5,391 nucleotides of DNA from contig JALQST010000237.1 in NCBI GenBank assembly GCA_023264315.1, forward strand, positions 1 to 5,391. The letters run 5' to 3'. A program made the position numbers and the translations under genes. Shown piece after piece: positions 1-5,391 of this stretch. Numbering within the stretch: the first letter of the stretch is position 1; the number at the start of each line of letters is the position of its first letter. This DNA comes from Nodosilinea sp. BSH.14. Lineage in GTDB: Bacteria > Cyanobacteriota > Cyanobacteriia > Phormidesmidales > Phormidesmidaceae. The notes beneath the pieces are model-generated. The model did not search any database. It was not told the origin of the DNA and saw only the letters and a program-made list of their open reading frames with translations.

Positions 1-102
1 AAAGCCAGAATTGCTCAGCCGCCCGGAGAGGGACTGGATGTCGGCTTCCACTTTGCCCAAATCCTTCTCCACCTTGGCGCGGAGGGCATCTACGTCCACG
101 AT
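1..102 (-). other. Start of ValRS C-terminal coiled-coil arm (truncated by window edge)
   Basis: Residues 1048-1081 of the ValRS carry the heptad-like, charged sequence IVDVDALRAKVEKDLGKVEA followed by DIQSLSGRLSNSGF. This is the first helix of the tRNA-binding C-terminal coiled coil found in bacterial ValRS. Family members usually continue with a KAP..VV motif and a second antiparallel helix, which should lie just left of the window. Confidence 0.85.
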
Positions 103-3100
103 TCCGGTGAGGGGAATCAGGACTTGGACGGTGCCCGTCACCCCAGCGAACAGCTTGCGGGGTTCAGCCGGTTCCGAGGGGAGGGGATCAGGGGCAGGGG
201 CCACCACCGCCGAGGGGGCGAATGCCAAGACGTCTGGGGTGTCTGCTGGCTCTGGGGCTTCAGCGGCAACAACGTCAAGGGCGATCCGTTCGGGGGCAAC
301 GGTGGCCTGAACTGGGAGTCGATCCACCCCAAAGACGCTGAGCCGCCATTGGTTGATGGTTTGGACGGTGCGCTGGCGATCCTCGGCGGTCAGCAGGTTC
401 TGGGCGATAAAGACCCCCGTGACCCAAATGCCGATGAGCTCCAACAGGCGACCAATAATGGGCGTGCTGTCAATGGCGCTGATGACGCTGGTGGCGAGTT
501 TGAGCACAACCACCACACCCAACAGCCACAGCAAACTGCGTCCGGGGCGGCGGAGGTTGGCGATGGCGGTGTTGGCGGTGTTGAGGGGGTCTTCCAGCAG
601 GGGCAGGATGGTGTCCCAGAATTCCTTGAATTCCCCGGCCACTTGGGACGGCGTGGGCGTCGTTGTCCCGTTGGGGGTGGCTGGAGGGGCTGACTCTGAA
701 ATGGGGATCGCAACGGTGGAGGGAGCTTCGGTCAATTTCCCGGATTCAGTCGCAGGACTCTCCGCAACGCTATCGGCGGGACTAGCGGCAAGGGCAGAAC
801 CCGCAATCACCAGTTTCTCGATTTTGCCAAGGTCCTTGATGTAGTTGGCGGTGGCTTGCAGGATGTGCCGTTCTTCGGGGTTGGCGGTTTCTAGGATAGT
901 TTCGATCCGCAAGCCCGGTTTGATACCTGCCTCGGCCCGCAGGTTACGGACGGTGCGAACAGTGTTGAACAGCAGGGTGAACGGCTGCTCTAGGGGGTCG
1001 TCGATCAGGCTAGAGTCGGCGGCGGGGTAGGGCTGCACCGCCAAAAAGTCGCCCTCGGTTTGGGTGAGGGTGTGCCACACTTCCTCGGTGATGTGGGGCA
1101 TGAAGGGGTGCAGCAGTTTGAGGATGCCGTCTAGCACAAAGGCGAGGGTTTGCTGGGCGGTGCGCTGGCTGCTGCCCTCGGCTTGGAAGCGGGGTTTGAC
1201 CAGCTCGATGTACCAGTCGCAGAAGTCGCCCCAGATGAACTCATAGAGTTCCTTGGAGGCTTCGCCCATGCCGTAGGCGTCCAAATGTCCGCGCACGCTT
1301 TGCACCACGCGGTGATAGCGGGAGAGAATCCAGCGGTCGGCCAGTTCCAGATTGTCCAAGTCCGGTGTGCCCAGGTCGGCGGGAGATTGGCCGCCCAGGT
1401 TCATCATCACAAACCGAGAGGCGTTCCACAGTTTGTTGGTGAAGTTGCGGCTGGCTTCCACCGAAACCGACTCATCGGTTTTGCGGTTGTATTCCAGACG
1501 AATGTCCTGCCCTGCCCCGGTGACTTCGCGGATCAGGGTGTAGCGCAGGGCGTCGGTGCCGTACTTGTTGATCAGCACCAGGGGGTCAATGCCGTTGTTG
1601 GCGGATTTCGACATTTTCTTGTTGTTTTCGTCCCGCACCAGACCGTGGATGTAGACGGTCTCGAAGGGCATTTTGTTGGTGAAGTGCCCCGCCATCAGGG
1701 TCATCCGCGCCACCCAGAAAAAGATGATGTCGAACCCGGTGACGAGGGTGGTGGTGGGGTAGTAGGTTTGGAAATCCTGGGCGGATTCATCGGGCCAGCC
1801 CATGGTCGAAAAAGGCCACAGACCGGAGGAAAACCAGGTATCCAGCACATCGGGGTCACGCCGCAGCTCCACCCGGTCGCCAAACTCAGCCTCGGCCTTC
1901 GCCCTAGCCTCTTCCTCGGTAGCGGCAACCACAAAGGGCGTGTGATCGGTGATTTCCCAGTTGGTTTCGCTGACGGCATACCAGGCCGGGATTTGATGCC
2001 CCCACCACAATTGCCGCGAAATGCACCAGTCCTTCAGGTTCACCAGCCAGTCGCGGTAGACCTTCGTCCAGCGTTCGGGCACAAAGCGGGGGTCTTGGTG
2101 GTTGTCCAGGTAATCCAGGGCCTTGTCTGCCAGGGGCCGAATTTTCACAAACCACTGGGTAGACAGCAGCGGCTCCACGGGCACCTTGCCCCGGTCGCTG
2201 TAGGGCACCGTGTGGCGGTAGTCCTCCACGCGGACGAGGAAGCCCTCATTGTCCAACCGCTGCACCACGGCCTGGCGGGCCTCGAAGCGATCCATGCCCT
2301 CAAAGTCCCGCGCCATTTCGTTCATGGTGCCGTCTTTGTTCATGACGGTGATCATCGGCAGGTTGTGGCGCTGACCCATCGCAAAGTCGTTGGGGTCGTG
2401 GGCGGGGGTGACTTTCACGCAGCCCGTGCCAAAGGCCGCATCGACATACTCGTCGCCAATGACGGGAATTTCCGTGCCAATAATCGGCAGGCGCAGGGTT
2501 TTGCCGATCAGGTGCTGGTAGCGCTCGTCCTTGGGGTTCACCGCCACCGCTGTATCGCCCAGCATAGTTTCGGGGCGGGTGGTCGCCACTTCTAGATAGC
2601 CCGAGTCGTCGGTGAAGGGGTAGCGAAAATGCCAAAGATGGCCATCGATTTCCTTCTGCTCAACTTCCAAATCTGACACGGCGGACTGGCTGGCGGGGCA
2701 CCAGTTCACCATATAGTTGCCCCGGTAAATCAGCCCTTCATCATAAAGCTGGGTAAAGGCTGTCAGCACCGCATGGGATAGGCCCTCATCCATGGTGAAG
2801 CGCTCCCGGCTCCAATCCACCGAAACGCCCAGCTTTCGCAATTGGTTGACGATAGTGCCGCCGGATTCCGCCTTCCATTCCCAGGCGCGGTTGAGGTAGT
2901 CGTCGCGCCCCAGGTCTTCCTTGGTTTTGCCCTCGGCCTGAAGCTGCCGATCCAATATCGTGGCCACGGCGATGCTGGCGTGATCCGTCCCCGGTAGCCA
3001 CAGGGTATTGCGTCCGGCCATCCGCTGGTAGCGCACAATGGTGTCGATCAGGGCGTTCTCGAAGGCGTGACCCATGTGCAAACTGCCCGTCACGTTCGGC

Positions 3101-3243
3101 GGCGGAATCACCACGCAAAACGGCTCCCCGGGATGATCCGGGTCGGCCTGGAACACTTGGGCCTCCTCCCAGCGGGTTTGCCACTTGGTTTCCGTTTGGG
3201 TAGGGTCGTACTGTGCCGAAAGTTCGGGAATGGGAGCCGTCAT
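1..3243 (-). CDS. valS: Valyl-tRNA synthetase with inserted CAAD membrane domain (3' end cut by window edge)
   Basis: Charges tRNA-Val with valine using ATP and edits mischarged threonine. The frame is open for 1081 codons from the ATG at 3243 to the left edge, so only the C-terminal tail is missing. Class I signatures are in order: PPPNVTGSLHMGH with the HIGH-type motif HMGH at residues 56-59; CP1 editing-domain motifs ATTRPE (220-225) and TPAHD (279-283, Asp283 being the likely editing aspartate by analogy with other ValRS); ISRQLWWGHQIP; KMSKS at 543-547; and an anticodon-binding domain with DRWILSR (from 636) and WGDFCDWYIELVKPR (671-685). After about residue 815 an extra block of roughly 215 residues holds two linkers and a CAAD domain. 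The usual ValRS tail (GTVQVLIPLTGIVDVDALRA, coiled coil) then resumes near 1036. A typical ValRS has about 900 residues; this one would exceed 1100. No clear Shine-Dalgarno precedes the ATG, but the N-terminus fits the family. Identity is near certain. Confidence 0.97.
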   Translation of the reverse strand, partial: MTAPIPELSAQYDPTQTETKWQTRWEEAQVFQADPDHPGEPFCVVIPPPNVTGSLHMGHAFENALIDTIVRYQRMAGRNTLWLPGTDHASIAVATILDRQLQAEGKTKEDLGRDDYLNRAWEWKAESGGTIVNQLRKLGVSVDWSRERFTMDEGLSHAVLTAFTQLYDEGLIYRGNYMVNWCPASQSAVSDLEVEQKEIDGHLWHFRYPFTDDSGYLEVATTRPETMLGDTAVAVNPKDERYQHLIGKTLRLPIIGTEIPVIGDEYVDAAFGTGCVKVTPAHDPNDFAMGQRHNLPMITVMNKDGTMNEMARDFEGMDRFEARQAVVQRLDNEGFLVRVEDYRHTVPYSDRGKVPVEPLLSTQWFVKIRPLADKALDYLDNHQDPRFVPERWTKVYRDWLVNLKDWCISRQLWWGHQIPAWYAVSETNWEITDHTPFVVAATEEEARAKAEAEFGDRVELRRDPDVLDTWFSSGLWPFSTMGWPDESAQDFQTYYPTTTLVTGFDIIFFWVARMTLMAGHFTNKMPFETVYIHGLVRDENNKKMSKSANNGIDPLVLINKYGTDALRYTLIREVTGAGQDIRLEYNRKTDESVSVEASRNFTNKLWNASRFVMMNLGGQSPADLGTPDLDNLELADRWILSRYHRVVQSVRGHLDAYGMGEASKELYEFIWGDFCDWYIELVKPRFQAEGSSQRTAQQTLAFVLDGILKLLHPFMPHITEEVWHTLTQTEGDFLAVQPYPAADSSLIDDPLEQPFTLLFNTVRTVRNLRAEAGIKPGLRIETILETANPEERHILQATANYIKDLGKIEKLVIAGSALAASPADSVAESPATESGKLTEAPSTVAIPISESAPPATPNGTTTPTPSQVAGEFKEFWDTILPLLEDPLNTANTAIANLRRPGRSLLWLLGVVVVLKLATSVISAIDSTPIIGRLLELIGIWVTGVFIAQNLLTAEDRQRTVQTINQWRLSVFGVDRLPVQATVAPERIALDVVAAEAPEPADTPDVLAFAPSAVVAPAPDPLPSEPAEPRKLFAGVTGTVQVLIPLTGIVDVDALRAKVEKDLGKVEADIQSLSGRLSNSGF
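154..327 (-). other. Ala/Pro/acid-rich linker between CAAD and ValRS C-terminal tail
   Basis: Residues about 973-1030 of the ValRS. Composition is dominated by Ala, Pro, Val, Glu and Asp (for example PSAVVAPAPDPLPSEPAEPR), with no predicted fold by eye. It mirrors the linker on the other side of the CAAD domain, so the membrane hairpin is flexibly attached at both ends. The standard ValRS tail resumes at LFAGVTGTVQVLIPLTG. Confidence 0.72.
328..630 (-). other. CAAD domain inside ValRS (two-helix membrane hairpin)
   Basis: Residues 872-972 of the ValRS. An amphipathic-looking stretch (FKEFWDTILPLLEDPLNTAN) and a basic RRPGR turn precede a hydrophobic helix at about 903-924 (bases 472-537; LLWLLGVVVVLKLATSVISAI). 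After a short DSTP loop comes a second hydrophobic helix at about 929-951 (bases 391-459; IIGRLLELIGIWVTGVFIAQ), then a charged TAEDRQRTVQTINQWRLSVFG segment. This layout matches the CAAD domain, which tethers several cyanobacterial aminoacyl-tRNA synthetases to membranes and is related to the thylakoid curvature protein CURT1. Two helices in a hairpin would leave the catalytic body and the C-terminal coiled coil on the same, cytoplasmic side. The membrane role here is inferred from the family; the hydrophobic helices are seen directly. Confidence 0.88.
631..798 (-). other. Ala/Pro/Ser/Thr-rich linker between ValRS body and CAAD
   Basis: Residues about 816-871 of the ValRS, just after the end of the anticodon-binding domain (YIKDLGKIEKLVIAG). 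The stretch is rich in Ala, Pro, Ser, Thr and Glu, with almost no aromatic residues (for example ESAPPATPNGTTTPTPSQ), and is probably disordered. It likely serves as a flexible tether so that the synthetase body can work while the CAAD hairpin sits in a membrane. The assignment rests on composition only. Confidence 0.75.
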
Positions 3244-3387
3244 CGCAAAACCTGAATCGCCAGGATTACATCATTACAGAATATCGTTCCAGAACAAATT
3301 ATCGCCCTATCGAGGCTCGCCCTTATTCTCCCTGCCCCTCTCTGGCCTTGGCCCATTTTCTGCCCGTGAGGGTTGGGCCTCCAGGGG
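3244..3387 (-). promoter_or_regulatory. Leader/promoter region of valS
   Basis: These 144 bases separate the methyltransferase stop from the valS ATG. The half next to valS is clearly more AT-rich than its surroundings. Two direct copies of TGTAAT (minus strand, at 3273-3278 and 3265-3270, 8 bases apart) resemble a -10 hexamer; the nearer one would give a short 5' leader of roughly 15 bases. I see no good -35 box at the expected distance. The gap is too short for a T-box-like leader, and I see no strong hairpin plus T-run that would end the upstream transcript. That valS has its own promoter here is an inference from the gap and base composition. Confidence 0.3.
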
Positions 3388-4203
3388 TCACTCCTTCAAA
3401 ACGGATTCGCTCAAGGTATGGCCCTTGGCAAGGGTGCAGCCGTAGTACAGCCATAGGGCCTCGGCCAACGCTGGATCGTCACTGGCGGCAACGGGCTGGG
3501 TTTGCGTCCAGGGGTAAACCTCCACATCGCAGAAACCGAAGGCCAGTTGTTCCAGTTGGGCAGCGGGGCGAATGTAGTAGGTTTCGAGGCCAAAATTGTG
3601 GGACTCATCCCGCAGAATCCGGTGATCGGCCTGGGCTAAATCAGCGATGCTCAAGCCCCGGTTAAACCAGCGCAATAGGCCCCACATCGCCACATCCACG
3701 TAGGTTGTGATCGGGTTTAGGCTGAGGTGCTGGCGATAGTCAAACAGCCGCGCCATGGCCTGGAGGTTGTGGCTGGAAAACACAAAATAGGCCCCCGGCT
3801 TGCCCACTCGATGCACCTCCCGCAAAATTTGCAGACGGTCAGCGTGGGACACGTAATCGAGGCCGTTGTAGCTGAACCAAATCAGATCGAAGGAATCATC
3901 CGCAAAGGCTGACAAATCCCTGGCGTCCATCACCGCTAGGGTTGGCCCATCGGCCCCAAACCGGGAACGGCAGGCGGCGATCATGTCTGCGGAGTAGTCG
4001 ATGCCGACGTACTGCCTCACCTGGGGCCAAAAATGCTGGGTGGTACGCCCGCCGCCAATGCCCAAATCCAGCATCGCCATCGTGGGCCGACGATCCTGAA
4101 GCTTGGCCCAAATGCCCTGTTCAGCAGGCTGGAGCCGTTGGAGTTGGGCATAATAGCGCACCAGCCCGGGCTGGGCGTAGGCGGTTTGGTTGCGATCAGC
4201 CAC
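3388..4203 (-). CDS. Class I SAM-dependent methyltransferase, substrate unknown
   Basis: A 271-residue protein with the Rossmann-type methyltransferase core. Motif I is LDLGIGGGRTT (about residues 45-55), followed by the acidic ribose-binding position in VGIDYS (67-71), MDARDL (92-97, motif II region) and FDLIWFSYNGLDYVSHADR (from 105, motif III/IV region), then LREVHRVGKPGAYFVFSSHN, typical of the post-IV strand in UbiE/Methyltransf_11 or 25 types. The C-terminal half is family-specific and has many aromatic residues; I cannot predict a substrate. Start choice: GTG at 4203, with a purine-rich GGGGA just upstream and 14 bases after the DUF2996 stop. An in-frame GTG at 4236 would add 11 residues and overlap the upstream gene by 19 bases, with no visible ribosome-binding site. 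The close spacing suggests co-transcription with the DUF2996 gene. The protein has no signal peptide or membrane helix, so it is cytoplasmic. Confidence 0.88.
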   Translation of the reverse strand: MADRNQTAYAQPGLVRYYAQLQRLQPAEQGIWAKLQDRRPTMAMLDLGIGGGRTTQHFWPQVRQYVGIDYSADMIAACRSRFGADGPTLAVMDARDLSAFADDSFDLIWFSYNGLDYVSHADRLQILREVHRVGKPGAYFVFSSHNLQAMARLFDYRQHLSLNPITTYVDVAMWGLLRWFNRGLSIADLAQADHRILRDESHNFGLETYYIRPAAQLEQLAFGFCDVEVYPWTQTQPVAASDDPALAEALWLYYGCTLAKGHTLSESVLKE

Positions 4204-4217
4204 GCATCCCCGACCGA

Positions 4218-4676
4218 CTAATTTCGCACCAGCCACTTTTGGCCGTTCAGCCGTTGCAGGGTGTAGAGCACCATCAGATCCAGAGTAATTTTGCGCTCGT
4301 CGCCCATGAATTGTTCGATGGTGCTGGGTTCGCTGCCGCCATCGGCCAGGGCAAACAGCTTAGGACTGCCGATGCTGTCCTTGGTGAAGGCAATGGTGAA
4401 CTGGCGGCTATCCCCCAACCACTGGCCCTTCACTTGCCAGTAGGCCTCGCCATCGGAAACCCCAAATACCGTGAGGGGCTGCTGGGCAAAACTGAGCTTA
4501 ATATCCCCCATGCCCTTGTCTTTCAGGGCGGTTTCTAGGGTGGGTAAAAAGTGCTGCTGGATGAACTCGGGGAAAGGCTTATCCTCTAGGGCCGGAGGCT
4601 TTTCCTTTTTAGCCGCCTTGGCGGCGGGCTTAGTATCGGCAGCGGGAGCCGCTTTGGGGGTCTTTTCGTCAGCCAT
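4218..4676 (-). CDS. DUF2996 family protein, function unknown
   Basis: A 152-residue soluble protein. Residues 1-34 are rich in Lys, Ala and Pro (for example KPAAKAAKKEKPPALEDKP) and probably disordered. The conserved body follows: PFPEFIQQHFLPTLETAL (34-51), then a strand-rich middle with GEAYWQVKGQW (76-86) and RQFTIAFTKD (91-100), then PSTIEQFMGDERKITLDLMV and LQRLNGQKWL (117-149). The DERKITLDL and RLNGQKWL motifs match my recollection of DUF2996, a family from cyanobacteria and plastid-bearing organisms; its biochemical role is not known to me. Start choice: ATG at 4676. The frame could extend to a TTG at 4715, but the added residues (VDDWLSILKLRS) are unlike the family and TTG is a poor start. 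No strong Shine-Dalgarno is visible. The methyltransferase gene follows closely on the same strand. Confidence 0.85.
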   Translation of the reverse strand: MADEKTPKAAPAADTKPAAKAAKKEKPPALEDKPFPEFIQQHFLPTLETALKDKGMGDIKLSFAQQPLTVFGVSDGEAYWQVKGQWLGDSRQFTIAFTKDSIGSPKLFALADGGSEPSTIEQFMGDERKITLDLMVLYTLQRLNGQKWLVRN

Positions 4677-4686
4677 AGAGCGCAGT

Positions 4687-4715
4687 TTTAAAATCGACAA
4701 CCAATCGTCAACCAA
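4687..4715 (-). promoter_or_regulatory. Weak candidate promoter for the DUF2996 gene
   Basis: On the minus strand TTGGTT (4715-4710) and TTTAAA (4692-4687) are separated by 17 bases, the usual spacing of -35 and -10 boxes. Both hexamers are weak matches, and the predicted transcript would start within a few bases of the ATG at 4676, giving an almost leaderless mRNA. This would agree with the lack of a Shine-Dalgarno sequence, but the call is tentative. Confidence 0.18.
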
Positions 4716-4729
4716 TCATCGTGAACCAA
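4699..4729 (-). repeat. Short TTGGTT-containing repeats upstream of the DUF2996 gene
   Basis: On the plus strand CAACCAATCGT (4698-4708) is followed directly by CAACCAATCAT (4709-4719), a tandem 11-base pair with one mismatch, and a third AACCAA lies at 4724-4729. The block sits 20-50 bases upstream of the DUF2996 ATG, where a regulator could bind, but two and a half copies could also be chance or replication slippage. Confidence 0.4.
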
Positions 4730-4882
4730 CGGGATCCACCACAGGGAGCGGAGCCAGACCGTTGGCTGAACCAACTCCATCCCCCGGTGCGTGGGACAAC
4801 TCCATACTAAGGGAAAGCCCCAGCGAAAAGCGTGTTCCCCCTCGAGAAAGTCGTGGCAGCCAACGGATCCTGCTCCCATCGC

Positions 4883-5391
4883 CTAGGAGATCAGGTGTAG
4901 ACGGTCTTGGCGAATGGTGGCGATGTCGTCGCTGTGGCCTGGGTGAATGCCCACGGCAGCGAGATCGGCCTCGACCATCAGTTGCACTAACTGCTCGAAG
5001 GTAACGCTGGGTTCCCAGCCGAGCTTGGCCTTGGCCTTAGCAGGGTTCCCGATGAGCAGATCCACTTCGGCGGGGCGCAGGTAGCGAGGGTCAAACTCCA
5101 CGTAGTCGTTCCAGTCCAGGTTGACGTGGCCAAAGGCGAGGTCGAGGAACTCGCGGATAGAGTGGGTTTCGTTGGTGGCCACCACGTAATCGTCGGGCTG
5201 GTCTTGCTGAAGCATCAGCCACATGGCCCGCACGTAGTCCTTGGCGTAGCCCCAGTCTCGCTTGGCATCCAGGTTGCCGAGGTACAGCTTTTTCTGCTGC
5301 CCCGCCACAATCCGAGCTACAGCGCGGGTAATTTTGCGGGTGACAAAGGTTTCCCCACGGCGGGGAGATTCATGGTTAAACAAAATGCCGT
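4883..5391 (-). CDS. gmd: GDP-mannose 4,6-dehydratase, C-terminal half (5' end beyond window)
   Basis: Converts GDP-D-mannose to GDP-4-keto-6-deoxy-D-mannose with bound NADP, the first step towards GDP-L-fucose, GDP-rhamnose and related sugars for cell-surface polysaccharides. The visible part, about 168 residues of an expected 350-370, enters at GILFNHESPRRGETFVTRKI, a highly conserved Gmd stretch that binds the nucleotide sugar. It continues through LYLGNLDAKRDWGYAKDYV, also diagnostic, then YVVATNETHSIREFLDLAF, FDPRYLRPAEVDLLIGNPAK and AKAKLGWEPSVTFEQLVQLM. The Rossmann fold and the catalytic Thr/Glu/Tyr/Lys lie outside the window. The reading frame is open through the right edge, so the in-frame TTG at 5383 is not a real start. 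The tail ending DRLHLIS lies slightly beyond the last conserved helix. The usual partner, GDP-fucose synthase, is not immediately downstream; if present it would be upstream or elsewhere. Confidence 0.95.
   Translation of the reverse strand, partial: GILFNHESPRRGETFVTRKITRAVARIVAGQQKKLYLGNLDAKRDWGYAKDYVRAMWLMLQQDQPDDYVVATNETHSIREFLDLAFGHVNLDWNDYVEFDPRYLRPAEVDLLIGNPAKAKAKLGWEPSVTFEQLVQLMVEADLAAVGIHPGHSDDIATIRQDRLHLIS

Larger units (their letters stand above)
4677..4882. other. Intergenic region between gmd and the DUF2996 gene
   Basis: These 206 bases hold no gene I can support. They contain several short imperfect repeats: three AACCAA (TTGGTT on the minus strand) between 4699 and 4729; CAACTCCAT at 4772-4780 and 4798-4806; CCAACGGGATCC at 4726-4737 against CCAACGGATCC at 4860-4870; and a small hairpin, GTTGG at 4761-4765 pairing with CCAAC at 4771-4775. 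I see no canonical Rho-independent terminator for gmd. A 63-codon minus-strand frame (4688-4879) fills the gap but its protein is Trp-rich and resembles nothing known, so I do not call it a gene. The region probably carries the end of the gmd transcript and the promoter of the DUF2996 gene. Confidence 0.6.

Noticed and set aside
124..844. Plus-strand frames opposite the valS CAAD and linker region
   Set aside because: The Gly/Gln-rich and Ser/Ala-rich translations are shadows of the low-complexity linkers and hydrophobic helices on the minus strand. They have no motif and no plausible start context.
1150..2595. Plus-strand open frame of 481 codons opposite valS
   Set aside because: Its codons lie exactly in register with the valS codons on the other strand. 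Stops there would require TTA, CTA or TCA codons in valS, which are rare in this GC-rich gene, so a long antisense frame is expected. The translation is rich in Gly, Val and His with no recognisable domain, while valS is intact and conserved throughout.
3330..3387. Possible Rho-independent terminator after the methyltransferase gene
   Set aside because: Short GGCC and GGGC complementary segments are present, but no stable stem followed by a T-run could be built on the minus strand.
3942..5004. Plus-strand frames opposite the methyltransferase, DUF2996 and gmd genes
   Set aside because: Each overlaps a well-supported minus-strand gene almost completely, and none of the translations resembles a protein family.
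4883..5383. A short complete protein starting at TTG 5383
   Set aside because: The frame continues upstream to the window edge with the conserved Gmd residues GI before LFNHESPRRG, so this is the C-terminal half of a longer gmd gene and not a truncated one.
1..5391. HIP1 palindromes (GCGATCGC), common in many cyanobacteria
   Set aside because: By eye I found only partial matches such as GGCGATCC, not the full octamer. Its absence from 5 kb is not evidence against a cyanobacterium, since HIP1 abundance varies widely.
1..5391. Mobile elements, CRISPR arrays, tRNA or rRNA genes, defence systems
   Set aside because: I found no transposase-like frame, regularly spaced repeats, cloverleaf-type sequence or phage or defence domain; the two gaps are short and the rest is conserved coding sequence.

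Overview
The window reads as chromosomal DNA of a moderately GC-rich cyanobacterium. Two things point there. The valyl-tRNA synthetase carries a membrane domain (CAAD, cyanobacterial aminoacyl-tRNA synthetase appended domain) known only from cyanobacteria and related to plastid CURT1 proteins. A second gene encodes a DUF2996-type protein, a family I know from oxygenic phototrophs. I cannot name the genus from sequence alone.

All four recognisable genes lie on the minus strand, so transcription runs from right to left. From the right edge they are: the C-terminal half of gmd (GDP-mannose 4,6-dehydratase, cut by the window edge); a 206-base gap with short TTGG-containing repeats; a DUF2996 protein of 152 residues; a class I SAM-dependent methyltransferase that starts about 14 bases after the DUF2996 stop, or overlaps it if an earlier GTG is used; a 144-base gap that probably holds the valS promoter; and valS, open for 1081 codons and running off the left edge just inside its C-terminal coiled coil.

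The genes are mostly housekeeping and do not form one obvious pathway. gmd supplies GDP-4-keto-6-deoxymannose for surface glycans. valS charges tRNA-Val and is probably tethered to a membrane. The DUF2996 and methyltransferase genes look translationally close and may be co-transcribed, but their substrates are unknown. The most remarkable object is the ValRS: about 215 residues, made of two Ala/Pro/acid-rich linkers around a two-helix membrane hairpin, are spliced between the anticodon-binding domain and the C-terminal coiled coil. This architecture is known in cyanobacteria, so it is unusual but not undescribed. I found no mobile element, CRISPR array, tRNA, rRNA or phage gene. The long plus-strand open frames are shadows of valS and the other genes.
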